Source of the DNA: Anaerosolibacter sp.
GTDB lineage: Bacteria; Bacillota; Clostridia; Peptostreptococcales; Thermotaleaceae
NCBI RefSeq assembly: GCF_029240175.1
Contig: NZ_JARBTM010000002.1
Location: forward strand, 1-64,000
Length of the DNA stretch: 64,000 bases
Direction of reading: 5' to 3'
Below are positions 1 through 8,212 of this stretch, in pieces. Each line of letters starts with the position of its first letter. Within the stretch, counting starts at the first letter, position 1. The notes beneath the pieces are model-generated. The model was not told the origin of the DNA. It searched no databases and saw only the letters and a program-made list of their open reading frames with translations. The position numbers were made by a program, and so were the translations under genes.

Positions 1-447
1 AACGGAACCTTCCTTTGGTGCGAAGGGGGTGAGGCCTAGGTTTAAAAACTGTCTATACATTTCAAGGGTTTCAATACGGATACCGCTGTAACCTTGACCT
101 GCGTGTTGAAGAATCATCAATATCACTGCCCGTGCTTCTTCAATGGATAATGGCGTACCAACAGAAGTAGCATGAGATAAAATGATATTCTTCTGCAGTT
201 GTGCTGTTTCTTCTGTTGAAATCACATGGGTATATAGGGCACCGAAGCCTGTATTGATGCCGTACATTACACGACCTTCTTCAATCCATTGATCTACCAG
301 TTGTCGAGATGCCTTTACCCGTTGGATATAGGCATCAGAAAATTCTACATTAGCGCCATAACGAGTCACAGCAGCGAATTCTTCTATATGGATTTTGTCT
401 CCAAGGATAACAGTCCTAATATTTCTTGCATATGTTTGTTCTATCAA
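1..447 (-). CDS. hutH-like: Histidine ammonia-lyase-type aromatic amino acid lyase (partial, C-terminus outside window)
   Basis: The first 149 codons of a lyase of the HAL/PAL (MIO) superfamily are present; the rest lies left of the window. The N-terminal signature YGINTGFGAL, the SHATSVGTPL block and GQGYSGIRIE are visible. The Ala-Ser-Gly triad that makes the MIO cofactor normally follows the GSV at which the window cuts, so catalytic type cannot be read. Family members deaminate histidine to urocanate. The start is TTG at 447-445, with GGAGG 8 nt upstream. It lies 58 bp downstream of a BCCT carrier on the same strand, with a sigma-54 regulator further up, so the substrate may be what that carrier imports. 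A histidine betaine is an alternative to histidine. Family is fairly certain, substrate is not. Confidence 0.8.
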   Translation of the reverse strand, partial: MIEQTYARNIRTVILGDKIHIEEFAAVTRYGANVEFSDAYIQRVKASRQLVDQWIEEGRVMYGINTGFGALYTHVISTEETAQLQKNIILSHATSVGTPLSIEEARAVILMILQHAGQGYSGIRIETLEMYRQFLNLGLTPFAPKEGSV

Positions 448-468
448 TGTAGATGCCTCCTTATAAGG

Positions 469-491
469 AAAAAGGAGAGGAAATGCTCTCC
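469..491 (-). terminator. Small hairpin with T-run between carrier and lyase genes
   Basis: On the minus strand GGAGAG, a 6-nt loop, CTCTCC and then TTTTT lie between the BCCT stop and the lyase SD. It is short and may be a partial terminator that lowers lyase expression relative to the carrier. Confidence 0.45.
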
Positions 492-505
492 TCTCTACCT
501 ATGGA

Positions 506-2059
506 TTATCTTTCAATCTTGTCAAAGAAAAACATCTTTATGGCTGAAATGACCTGTAGTACAAATACGAATAGGACCAAGGAGCCCCCAGCCGCAGCGA
601 GATATTTAACACCGTCAACGCCTTGGGCGCCGCCGGCATAGGCTACCATCACAAAGGCGATAATACCGATGGAAAGTCCCCAAAGAAGCTTCTGCCATTT
701 TGGAGGCTCTTCATCATGTTTGATATTTAATGTACATAGTGAAGCAATCGTTCTTGTCATAGAGTCAGCAGCCGTTGAGAAAGATAGAATCAATGTAAGC
801 ATGACAATCGGGATGATCACAGCACCCATAGGTAAATTTCCTAGGAAGGCCCATAATCCAGCAACTGCACCACTCGTTGTAATGGTTGTAACCAAGTCTA
901 GTGTCCCTGCTTGCTGCCATTGAAGGGCTGTAGCTCCCCATACACTGAACCAGATGATACTGAAGACGGAAGGAAGAATCCAGTTAATTACCATGAATTG
1001 ACGGATGGTTCTTCCGTAAGAAATGATGGCTAAGAACAATCCCATAAGTGGAGCATAAGCTATCCAAATCGCCCAGTCATATAATGTCCACCACATAACC
1101 AAAGCTTCGCCGCCGATATCAATCGGGTCTAATCCCCATACCCAGAAATTCTGCAGCCAGTAAGCCATTCCAGCAGTAGACATTCTTAAAATATAAAGGG
1201 TAGGGCCAACGAAAAATAAGAAGATAAGAAGTATATAGAAAACTTTGGAGTTTAAATCTGACAACCATTTAATCCCCTTATCGATACCCATTATAGATGA
1301 TAATGTAAAGGTTGCTGTCGTAATAATTGCTAAGACCAGCCAAACCATGATTCCTTGAGGGATGCCATAGGCAGCCTCAATACCAGATCCAACCAAAGCT
1401 AGACCAGCACCTAGAGAAGAAGCTAAACCAAGGGCGATGGCAAGAAGTGCCAATGTATCGATGATATTAGCCCATATACCTTCGGTTACTTTTTCACCAA
1501 AAAGAGGAATTAAAGTAGCAGTAACAGATAATGGCTTTTTCTTATTAAAATACATATACGCAACAATGAGTCCACATAATGAATACATCGCATAAGGGAT
1601 AAATGTCCAATTGTAGAAACAACGGGCGAGGGCATAGATTATTGCCATAGGTGTACCTGGTTCTACCCCTGTCTGTGCCATTTCACCATATATATTACCA
1701 AAGTAAATGATAGGCTCATTCACACCATAGGTGACAACACCTGTTGCAATACCGCCAGTCAATGCCATGGCAAACCAAGTGATGAAAGGATACTTCGGTT
1801 TTGCATCTTCCCCGCCAAAGCGAATATTCCCAAGTTTTGAAAATGTAATAATAGTAACAAGAATAAGAGCTACAATAGATATGATTTGATACAGCCATCC
1901 AAGACCTCTTAAAGAGCCTAAGAAAGAATTCATAGCTACATCTGTTAGCATTTTATTATTGAAAATTCCTAGTAAAGCTGCCCCTCCCACTACGAGAAAA
2001 GATGGCCAGAATACGCCGCGGCGTATCTTGTGTAAATTTGATTCACTTACCTTTATCAT
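506..2059 (-). CDS. BCCT family transporter (betaine/carnitine/choline type)
   Basis: A 517-residue protein with about 12 hydrophobic segments. The BCCT signature region around residues 325-360 reads WTLYDWAIWIAYAPLMG followed by a GRTIRQF box; the glycine-betaine type usually has WTxFYWAWW here. The first helices carry the GIATGVVTYGVNEP stretch typical of the family's Gly-rich TM3. BCCT carriers import or exchange quaternary ammonium compounds. The deviating signature, closer to the CaiT exchange type, argues against a plain osmoprotectant uptake system. The ATG has GGGAGGAG just upstream. It is expressed from a sigma-54 promoter about 150 bp upstream and is followed by an HAL-like lyase, which suggests catabolic import. 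The substrate is not determined. Confidence 0.88.
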   Translation of the reverse strand: MIKVSESNLHKIRRGVFWPSFLVVGGAALLGIFNNKMLTDVAMNSFLGSLRGLGWLYQIISIVALILVTIITFSKLGNIRFGGEDAKPKYPFITWFAMALTGGIATGVVTYGVNEPIIYFGNIYGEMAQTGVEPGTPMAIIYALARCFYNWTFIPYAMYSLCGLIVAYMYFNKKKPLSVTATLIPLFGEKVTEGIWANIIDTLALLAIALGLASSLGAGLALVGSGIEAAYGIPQGIMVWLVLAIITTATFTLSSIMGIDKGIKWLSDLNSKVFYILLIFLFFVGPTLYILRMSTAGMAYWLQNFWVWGLDPIDIGGEALVMWWTLYDWAIWIAYAPLMGLFLAIISYGRTIRQFMVINWILPSVFSIIWFSVWGATALQWQQAGTLDLVTTITTSGAVAGLWAFLGNLPMGAVIIPIVMLTLILSFSTAADSMTRTIASLCTLNIKHDEEPPKWQKLLWGLSIGIIAFVMVAYAGGAQGVDGVKYLAAAGGSLVLFVFVLQVISAIKMFFFDKIER

Positions 2060-2174
2060 GTAATCTCCTCCCTTTTATTTTTACGCTGCATTGAAATAAC
2101 ACTTTTGGTGTATCCACCTCCTGTTGTGTAGGTTAGCTATTAAGTGTTGATAAGAGACCGCCTTTATAATAGCA

Positions 2175-2205
2175 AAATGCAAGAATTTAAATATTTCTTG
2201 CATTT
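2175..2205. promoter_or_regulatory. Inverted repeat at the predicted transcription start
   Basis: AAATGCAAGAA and TTCTTGCATTT form 11-bp arms around a 9-bp AT-rich centre. The repeat straddles the predicted start (about 2201) of the sigma-54 promoter. It shares the TGCAA core with the palindromes further upstream, so it could be an operator or a 5' hairpin. Confidence 0.45.
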
Positions 2206-2211
2206 ACATAT

Positions 2212-2228
2212 AGCAAGCATCATGCCAA
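2212..2228 (-). promoter_or_regulatory. Sigma-54 (-24/-12) promoter for the BCCT gene
   Basis: The minus strand reads TTGGCATGATGCTTGCT, with GG and GC separated by exactly 10 bases as in the TGGCAyg-N4-TTGCw consensus. It faces the BCCT gene, and the gene immediately upstream encodes a sigma-54 activator. The leader would be about 140 nt. Confidence 0.82.
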
Positions 2229-2346
2229 GATAGTAGGGGTACTTGTTTTCAGGATGCAAACCTTGGAAATGCAAGATTTAACATTGAGAGAGGAATACGA
2301 CAGAAGGTCAATTGGTTGAATGTTTTAGAATATTAATACTAAAATT

Positions 2347-2381
2347 GCTCTTATATGCAAAATAATTTTGCATATAAGAGC
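2347..2381. promoter_or_regulatory. Long palindrome, probable activator binding site (UAS)
   Basis: A 35-bp near-perfect inverted repeat centred on TGCAAAATAATTTTGCA, with arms extended by GCTCTTATA/TATAAGAGC. It lies about 130-150 bp upstream of the -24/-12 element, a normal enhancer distance. It could also act as a hairpin ending the regulator transcript, but no T-run follows. Confidence 0.55.
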
Positions 2382-2409
2382 TAAAAAGAAGAAATAAACA
2401 GACGAAATG

Positions 2410-2446
2410 TGCAAAATAATTTTGCATCACAGCAAAAATATTTTGC
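2410..2446. promoter_or_regulatory. Two further TGCAAAAT-type palindromes (UAS cluster)
   Basis: TGCAAAATAATTTTGCA recurs exactly at 2410-2426, followed by a near copy, GCAAAAATATTTTGC, at 2432-2446 that abuts the stop codon of the regulator gene. Together with 2347-2381 this makes three sites, typical of a cooperative sigma-54 activator. Confidence 0.5.
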
Positions 2447-2447
2447 A

Positions 2448-4097
2448 CTAATCTATGGAGATATTAAACTTTCTCATTCGATATTGAAGATTTTGTCGAC
2501 TCATACCCAGTGCTTTTGCACTTTTGGAGACGTTTCTTCCATGGATGTCCAATGCATTTTCTATAAGCTTTCTTTCAAACGCTTCCATACGCTCATCAAA
2601 GTTTCCATCGATGGGCAAATTGGTGGGTGGCACGGAAAAAAGTTGGGGTGCCTTATGACTTACCCTTTTTGTGGATTGTAAATAATCGGGTAGATGTTCA
2701 AACTCCAGCACCAGTGCATCCTCTGGGGCGCGGGTGAAAGCATACTCGATGGTGTGACGAAACTCCCGTACATTGCCTGGCCATTCATACTGAAGAAATT
2801 CATCTAAAGCTTTTTCAGATAGGGTCATGGGAGGCCTATGATAGTGATTACAAAACTCATCTAAAAAGTATCGGGCTAAAGTTGGAATGTCTTCTTTTCG
2901 TTCTTGCAAAGTGGGTATATCAATTTTAATCGTAGAAATTCTATAGTAGAAATCCTTTCTAACCTTTTGCTGCTCCATAAGTTCCAAAAAATCTTCATTG
3001 GCTGCGGTAATGATTCTTACATCGCTTCGAATGTACTTGCTGCCGCCTATTCGCTGAAAACGCTTCTCCTGTAACACACGCAGCAGCTTGGCCTGCATCT
3101 CAGGGGTAATGGAATTTACTTCATCCAAAAAGAGAGTTCCGCCTTCTGCCATTTCAAAAAATCCCTGCTTTGCAATGCTGCCAGTGAAAGCACCTTTTTC
3201 CGTTCCGAAAAACATACTTTCAAAAAGGTTGGTTGGGACAGCACTGCAGTTCACATCAATAAAAGGCTTGTGTCTTCTAGGACTAAAAGAATGTATGCTT
3301 TGGGCCATGAGCTCCTTCCCCGTACCAGTAGCCCCTACAATGAGGATGCTTGAATCCGTAAGAGAGACTTTTTTTGCAAAGTGAATGGCATCCTTCATGC
3401 TTTCCGATTCATGGACGATATCATCAAATGTATATAAGGGTTCTTGGTGGGTAGGATGCTGACTTTCCACATAGGCCTCTAGGTTGAAGGTGCGACTTTT
3501 GATTCTCTTTAATCCAGATAGATCGCTCTCAAAGACACAGGCACCATACAGTTGATCACCAATTTTTAAAGGATATCCAGAGTTGATCGTAGTTAATGTC
3601 TTTCCTGTAGTCGTTTTGAAATTATCGCAGCGATTGAGAACAGGTTTTTGTGTTCTTAAAACTGTTAACACAGTACTGAACTCTTCCTTTAAATCATAAA
3701 GATCCATCACATGTTTTCCTCTAAAATCTTCATTTTTATACCGTTCCAAAGTCTCACTGGCAGGATTGCCATGCAAGAAGTAGCCATTACGATCATAGAT
3801 TTGGATACCTTCTGCTACCTGTTGTATCGTTTGTTCATAGAGATCCAGCAAAACCCCGTCACGACTGAGGAAAAGTGTTGCACCAAGGGGTTCATCCACC
3901 CATTGATATTTGAAGAATCTACTTTGAATTTCTAAGATACCACCTGATGGATGTATGGAAGTACCTAATATATAATCGATCTTATGACCAAGGGACTCAG
4001 ACCAAGTTTCTGAATCAAACCATTCTTTAGTGATGCTAAGACAACATACTTCCTGCAGTCGATGTTCGAGATCTATTTTAATAATCAAATCCACCAT
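2448..4097 (-). CDS. Sigma-54-dependent transcriptional activator (PAS + AAA+ + Fis HTH)
   Basis: 549 residues. The N-terminal ~90 residues are unassigned; a PAS-like segment follows (about 92-200, beginning GIQIYDRNGYF). The AAA+ domain spans roughly 225-460 with Walker A GATGTGKE (255-262) and the sigma-54 contact loop GAFTGS (302-307). The C-terminus has a Fis-type helix-turn-helix (AKALGMSRQNLQYRMRK). There is no receiver domain, so it probably senses a small molecule through its N-terminal region, as RocR-type regulators do. Its best target is the divergence-free downstream gene: a -24/-12 promoter and three palindromes lie between its stop and the BCCT start. GGAGG is 12 nt from the ATG, slightly long. 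Confidence 0.9.
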   Translation of the reverse strand: MVDLIIKIDLEHRLQEVCCLSITKEWFDSETWSESLGHKIDYILGTSIHPSGGILEIQSRFFKYQWVDEPLGATLFLSRDGVLLDLYEQTIQQVAEGIQIYDRNGYFLHGNPASETLERYKNEDFRGKHVMDLYDLKEEFSTVLTVLRTQKPVLNRCDNFKTTTGKTLTTINSGYPLKIGDQLYGACVFESDLSGLKRIKSRTFNLEAYVESQHPTHQEPLYTFDDIVHESESMKDAIHFAKKVSLTDSSILIVGATGTGKELMAQSIHSFSPRRHKPFIDVNCSAVPTNLFESMFFGTEKGAFTGSIAKQGFFEMAEGGTLFLDEVNSITPEMQAKLLRVLQEKRFQRIGGSKYIRSDVRIITAANEDFLELMEQQKVRKDFYYRISTIKIDIPTLQERKEDIPTLARYFLDEFCNHYHRPPMTLSEKALDEFLQYEWPGNVREFRHTIEYAFTRAPEDALVLEFEHLPDYLQSTKRVSHKAPQLFSVPPTNLPIDGNFDERMEAFERKLIENALDIHGRNVSKSAKALGMSRQNLQYRMRKFNISID

Positions 4098-4479
4098 AGT
4101 GATTGAAATCCTCCAATTTATTCAGAATATTAATTCCATTATATCATGAACAGCTCTCTATTCAACCTAAGGCTTTGAGGGAGAAGGGGTCAACCCTGTC
4201 TATGTATTATTGTAATGTGTGATATTTGTACAGGAATTATAGTCTATCAAGGGAACGACGCCCTCATCGTTCCGAAACTTTATAGAATTGACCTAGTATA
4301 TAACTCCCATAAATATCAAGGAAAAAAGACCTGAATCAATTGAGTATGTAGAAGGAGTTTTAACTTTAAAGGTGGAATATAAAAATAAGACAAAACAAGA
4401 CAAAATAATGCATAATTTCACATACACCTGACAGTAGGTAGGGCCTAGAATCAAAATCTCAATGGGGGAGGATGATAGA
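4098..4479. other. Intergenic stretch without a gene
   Basis: A divergent spacer of 382 bp between the sigma-54 activator and the HD-GYP gene. Apart from the short palindrome at 4251-4273 I see no ORF, RNA structure or clear promoter. Confidence 0.5.
4251..4273. repeat. Short dispersed palindrome (GGGAACGACG type)
   Basis: GGGAACGA and TCGTTCC-type arms around CGCCCTCA. Similar sequence lies at 34843-34868 and a related GGAACGGCAC...GTTCCCTAC unit at 43393-43419, so this belongs to the dispersed palindromic elements of this genome. Confidence 0.5.
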
Positions 4480-5703
4480 TTGTTATTTTGCCTAAACGAT
4501 TTCTTAAGGTCTGTCGCAAACACAATAGATGTTGTAGAAACAGATATATTTGGGGTACCAACGAATCATTCAAAAAGAATAGCATATATCTCTTCGAAAA
4601 TAGCAGTTGAACTTGGCCTGCCAATTCAGGATGTTTTTGACCTTATATCGTTTGCAATACTTCATGATAATGGGGCCAGTTTGAAGGTTCTTCATGATAG
4701 TTTACGAGGTGACTCAAAAGAGAGATTAAGTTTAATAGAAAACATGCAGGAGCACTGCATCATTGGAGAAGAGAATATTAAACATTATCCATTTTTGAAT
4801 ACACACCATAATATCATCAAATATCATCATGAAAGATATGATGGATCAGGATTTTTTAACATATCAGGTGATGATATCCCTATGATGTCTCAAATCATTA
4901 ATTTTGCAGACACATTAGACTTAAATTATGATCTGAGAAATGTGAAGAAGAGCTCTAGCTTTGAAGAGCGTATCGTTGATTTTATAGAACAACAAAGAAA
5001 TAAATTCTTTTCTGTTCAAATAGTGGATGCTTTCTTCAACGTTATGAAAGAAGACGACTTTTGGAATGAGCTATCAGATCAGGCTATAGATGCTGCTTTA
5101 AAAGAAAATACACCGTCATTTAGTAAAGACTTGACATATGAGCAAATACATAATGTCACAAAAACTTTTTCAAAAATTATTGATGCAAAATCTCAATTTA
5201 CTCAAACCCATTCTGCTGGTTTAGCAGATAAAGTTGAAAGAATGGCAGCCTTTTATCATATAAATCACGAAGATAAGATGAAATTATTAATTGCTGCCGA
5301 CCTCCATGATTTAGGGAAGTTAGCTATTAATAATTGTATATTAGATAAAGCGGGTAGTTTGACAAGGGAAGAGTTTGAAGAGATGAAAACACATCCTGTC
5401 ATAACCAGAAACTGTTTACAACTGATTAGAGGTTTTGAGGATATCGCAGAATGGGCAGGGAATCATCATGAAAAACTTGATGGAACAGGATACCCCAGAG
5501 GATTATCAAGTAACCAACTTGACTTCCATTCGAGGCTCTTAGCCTGCTTGGACATATATCAGGCGTTACGGGAAGAAAGGCCTTATAGAAAAGAAATGTC
5601 CCATACGGAAGCCATGTCCATATTACGAAGGATGGCGAATGAGAATTTAATAGATGCTGAAATCGTAAAGGATATCGATAATATTTTTAGAGAAGAACGG
5701 TAG
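4480..5703 (+). CDS. Tandem HD / HD-GYP domain phosphohydrolase
   Basis: About 407 residues. The C-terminal half is a canonical HD-GYP domain: LHDLGK metal site, then NHHEKLDGTGYPRGL. HD-GYP proteins usually hydrolyse cyclic di-GMP. The N-terminal half is a second, diverged HD domain (LHDNGAS; HHERYDGSGF), so the protein is a duplicated HD architecture without a membrane or receiver domain. I place the start at TTG 4480, 8 nt after GGGGGAGG; the earlier ATG at 4462 overlaps that SD. It stands alone, ending in a terminator hairpin that includes its stop codon. The cyclic-di-GMP substrate is inferred from family only. Confidence 0.8.
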   Translation: MLFCLNDFLRSVANTIDVVETDIFGVPTNHSKRIAYISSKIAVELGLPIQDVFDLISFAILHDNGASLKVLHDSLRGDSKERLSLIENMQEHCIIGEENIKHYPFLNTHHNIIKYHHERYDGSGFFNISGDDIPMMSQIINFADTLDLNYDLRNVKKSSSFEERIVDFIEQQRNKFFSVQIVDAFFNVMKEDDFWNELSDQAIDAALKENTPSFSKDLTYEQIHNVTKTFSKIIDAKSQFTQTHSAGLADKVERMAAFYHINHEDKMKLLIAADLHDLGKLAINNCILDKAGSLTREEFEEMKTHPVITRNCLQLIRGFEDIAEWAGNHHEKLDGTGYPRGLSSNQLDFHSRLLACLDIYQALREERPYRKEMSHTEAMSILRRMANENLIDAEIVKDIDNIFREER

Positions 5704-5726
5704 GAGAAATCCTACTTTTTCTTTTT
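5700..5726 (+). terminator. Rho-independent terminator
   Basis: GTAGGA-GAAA-TCCTAC followed by TTTTTCTTTTT; the stop codon of the HD-GYP gene forms part of the left arm. Confidence 0.7.
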
Positions 5727-5770
5727 AATGATATAATAAAGCTGAGGGACATATGAAAGGATGAATACTA

Positions 5771-6229
5771 GTGAACAACGAGCATATCCACATAGATGTT
5801 AGTATGAATAAAGAAGAAAAACTAGATAAATGTACAGGCATAATCGTTTTAAAAGAAATCAAAATTCTATTGGGCTTAAGAACCGATGGACAGGGCTGGT
5901 GTATTGCCGGCGGAAAGATGGATAAGGAAGAGACTGCCTATGAGTGTGCAGCAAGGGAGCTGGAAGAGGAATTTGGACTAATCCCATTGAAATTAGAGTA
6001 CTTAGGACAAGTTGAGTCTAGGGCCCTTGTAAAAGGGATTGATAGAATCGTAGCACCCCATATCTTCCTCTGTACCGATTTTGAAGGTCAGATTCAGATT
6101 GCCCCAAATGAAATGACAGAATATAAGTGGGTGGAACTCAACCAATTAGATAAAATCAAAGACTTTTTTCCACCAAGCCAAAAGGCGCTGAAAGTTTTTA
6201 TGGATAGACTGTCAGAAATCGGAAGTTAG
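5771..6229 (+). CDS. NUDIX hydrolase
   Basis: 152 residues with a complete Nudix box, GGKMDKEE...ARELEEEFGL, at about residues 48-72 (the G-x5-E-x7-REUxEExGU pattern). Such enzymes hydrolyse nucleoside diphosphates linked to another moiety. The preceding LLGLRTDGQGWCIAGG strand is normal for the family. Starts at GTG 5771 behind AAAGGA. The substrate cannot be read from sequence. Stand-alone gene between the HD-GYP gene and a 450-bp repeat-rich spacer. Confidence 0.85.
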   Translation: MNNEHIHIDVSMNKEEKLDKCTGIIVLKEIKILLGLRTDGQGWCIAGGKMDKEETAYECAARELEEEFGLIPLKLEYLGQVESRALVKGIDRIVAPHIFLCTDFEGQIQIAPNEMTEYKWVELNQLDKIKDFFPPSQKALKVFMDRLSEIGS

Positions 6230-6679
6230 CCTTGAAGATAGGCTCGAATAGGGTTGTCCGATCCAACAAAAGATTGAGAAATACATTTAAAATCACGGAT
6301 CGACGAGGGGATCAATCCTTATAAAATACCGAATAGATTGGTAGGGGCGATTCACGAATCGTCCGCATACACGATATCCCAACCCGCTGGCCATCCTAAA
6401 CAGAGTGAGACTACTGGAAAAGTACACAGTAGTTACAAGTATCTAAGTTTGTCATTCAGAGCGTAGCGAAGAATCTCAGTATTTTAAATGCTTTAGAGAT
6501 TCTTTATTTAACTACCTTTCATTCAGCATTACAGAGTCTGTGGCACTATAAATAGTAAGTACTCCGCCAAATTAGGGCGATTCGTGAATCGCCCCTACAA
6601 ATTAATTAATCTTAACCTGCGATAAATGTCCTAGAATCAATACTGTTCTTAAACAAAGAGAAAAGGAGGAAGTTAGAAG
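6230..6679. other. 450-bp spacer occupied mainly by a repeat element
   Basis: No ORF of interest. Bases 6341-6598 look like one enlarged dispersed element, listed separately. Inside it, about 6450-6510, lies another hairpin (GAATCTC ... GAGATTC) preceded by GAGCGTAGCGAA, which also has the look of a genome repeat. Confidence 0.5.
6341..6598. repeat. Dispersed palindromic element, long version
   Basis: Left end GTAGGGGCGATTCACGAATC (6341-6360) and right end CGATTCGTGAATCGCCCC followed by TAC (to 6598) are inverted copies of each other. Elsewhere the same ends are only about 64 bp apart (26649-26712 and 42433-42496). Here about 200 bp of other sequence separates them, suggesting a later insertion into the core. 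Confidence 0.6.
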
Positions 6680-7045
6680 ATGTATTTACAGGGTAACGTA
6701 TACAAGTTATTTGAAGATGTGGAAGGCTACTGGTCTCCCAAGATCGTTGGAGAAGTAAATGATCAATATGTTAAACTGGCAAAATTCAAAGGAGAATTTG
6801 TCTGGCATGACCGTGAGCACGAAGATGAGATGTTCTATGTAGTCAAAGGCAGCTTTGAGCTGCACTTTGAGAATGAGATCGTTGTTCTAAGTGAAGGAGA
6901 CTTCCACGTAGTGAAGAAAGGGGTTAAGCATAAGCCTGCAGCCATGGATGAGGGCTGGGTAATGCTTATTGAAAAGAAAGAGACGAAACATACAGGAAAT
7001 GTAGAAGGTGAACTTACAAAATCCATAGAGAATCAACTGAAGTAG
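6680..7045 (+). CDS. Small cupin-domain protein
   Basis: 121 residues, a single cupin barrel. Motif 1 is seen as WHDREHEDEMFYVVKGSFEL and motif 2 as GDFHVVKKGVKHKP (~residues 38-88), keeping His/Glu metal ligands. Single-domain cupins bind a metal or small ligand, and many act as isomerases or sugar/effector-binding proteins. AAAGGAGGAAG precedes the ATG at a good distance. It may form a short transcription unit with the MazG-like gene 72 bp downstream. No specific substrate can be assigned. Confidence 0.82.
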   Translation: MYLQGNVYKLFEDVEGYWSPKIVGEVNDQYVKLAKFKGEFVWHDREHEDEMFYVVKGSFELHFENEIVVLSEGDFHVVKKGVKHKPAAMDEGWVMLIEKKETKHTGNVEGELTKSIENQLK

Positions 7046-7117
7046 CAGCTCGGGTATGAATTAAAGCTATACGACATATAAATTGAGAGGTAAAAAATAG
7101 GGTTGGGGGGATTCCTC

Positions 7118-7450
7118 ATGAAAAGAGAGATTATTTATAATAAATTGGTAAGGGACATGATTCCAGAAATCATTGAAAAGGACAATAGAGAATGTGAATT
7201 TTACATAGCATCAGAGGATGAATATATCAACCAGTTATACAGCAAGGTGGTAGAAGAATTAAATGAATTCAAGGCCAATCCATGTGAGGAAGAGATGGCA
7301 GATATACTAGAAGTGCTTTCGGCAATAGGTAAGCACTATAACTTCGAAGAGGATTCAGTACAGCGGATTCGGTATAATAAAAATCAAGAAAGAGGTAAGT
7401 TCGATAAACGGATAATCCTTCAGAAGGTAATGGTGCACCCTATGGCTTAA
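7118..7450 (+). CDS. MazG/HisE-like nucleotide pyrophosphohydrolase family protein
   Basis: 110 residues beginning YNKLVRDMIPEIIE, the hallmark of the small all-alpha NTP-pyrophosphatase family often mislabelled phosphoribosyl-ATP pyrophosphohydrolase. The EELNEF...EEEMADILEVL segment supplies the acidic metal-binding residues (ExxE...ExxD pattern). No his genes are near, so a role in histidine synthesis is unlikely; nucleotide house-cleaning is the family inference. The ATG at 7118 is preceded by GGGGGG; a TTG at 7103 in frame lies within that SD and is not used. Confidence 0.75.
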   Translation: MKREIIYNKLVRDMIPEIIEKDNRECEFYIASEDEYINQLYSKVVEELNEFKANPCEEEMADILEVLSAIGKHYNFEEDSVQRIRYNKNQERGKFDKRIILQKVMVHPMA

Positions 7451-7698
7451 ATCATGGGTTGATGGGTGACCCTTCCTATAGAATGAAATTAAATCCAGAC
7501 TTGAAAGGTCACTATAACAAGAAGGTTTGTGAATATGAACTGACGGGAAGGGCTTTTCAGTTATATTGAAAATTAGCGTGAGATGCGTCGAATAATGTCT
7601 GATGAAAATGCCCATTTCAGGCGGCTCAGGGTGAGATAAATTCCTTATTCCGGTTAAACTATATGTACAGATATCTTTATGGAAGAGGGAGGAAATAA
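7451..7698. other. Spacer without recognised gene
   Basis: 248 bp with uneven base composition and no ORF that I trust. A long minus-strand frame crossing 7355-7750 has no SD and overlaps two real genes. It could be decayed coding DNA, but no protein motif is visible. Confidence 0.35.
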
Positions 7699-8172
7699 TT
7701 GAAGAATGAAAAAGCTGACGCACTTGAAAAGGCACTATGGAGTGTTGCATTGCCTGGGTTTGGACAATTATTAAATAAGAAATATTTTAAAGCACTCCTA
7801 TTGTTCGTTTTAGAAGTGATAATAAATGTTAAATCAAATCTTAATACAGTAATCATATTGAGCTTTTATGGAGATCTGTCGAGGGCTATTCAAGTCACAA
7901 ATTATCAATGGTTGATGTTCTATCCTTGTTTATATTTGTTCGGTATATGGGATGCGTATAGGGATGGGATAAAAGAAGCATCACCATTTCTATTTCTACC
8001 TTTCGTTTTGTCTGCATACACAGCGACGGTAGCAGTAATTTATTCTCGCACGTTCCGTATAGGAAACGTCTTGCTGGGGCCAATCTTTCTGCCTATACTT
8101 ACGATTGTTTTGTCAATGATCATTGGATTTATCGGAAAATCTTTTTTATTAAAAATGCTGGCTAAGGAGTAG
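7699..8172 (+). CDS. Small integral membrane protein of unknown function
   Basis: 157 residues with four to five predicted membrane segments. The start SVALPGFGQLLNKKYFKAL resembles the Pro-Gly-x-Gly-Gln hairpin entry of TM2-like membrane proteins. Starts at TTG 7699, 6 nt after GAGGGAGG; no in-frame ATG is nearby. The stop codon lies within the terminator hairpin that follows. Single-gene unit; no function assigned. Confidence 0.65.
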   Translation: MKNEKADALEKALWSVALPGFGQLLNKKYFKALLLFVLEVIINVKSNLNTVIILSFYGDLSRAIQVTNYQWLMFYPCLYLFGIWDAYRDGIKEASPFLFLPFVLSAYTATVAVIYSRTFRIGNVLLGPIFLPILTIVLSMIIGFIGKSFLLKMLAKE

Positions 8173-8187
8173 CCAGCATTTTTTTTG
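8152..8187 (+). terminator. Rho-independent terminator overlapping the stop codon
   Basis: AATGCTGGCTA-AGGAG-TAGCCAGCATT followed by a run of Ts. The left arm is within the last codons of the membrane protein gene; it also faces the convergent metallo-hydrolase gene. Confidence 0.8.
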
Positions 8188-8212
8188 GTTGTGTCAGCAT
8201 AAAAAGATAGCA

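Noticed and set aside
7355-7750. 131-codon minus-strand ORF spanning the MazG-like gene end and the membrane protein start
   Set aside because: Overlaps two real genes, lacks an SD, and translation shows no recognisable fold.
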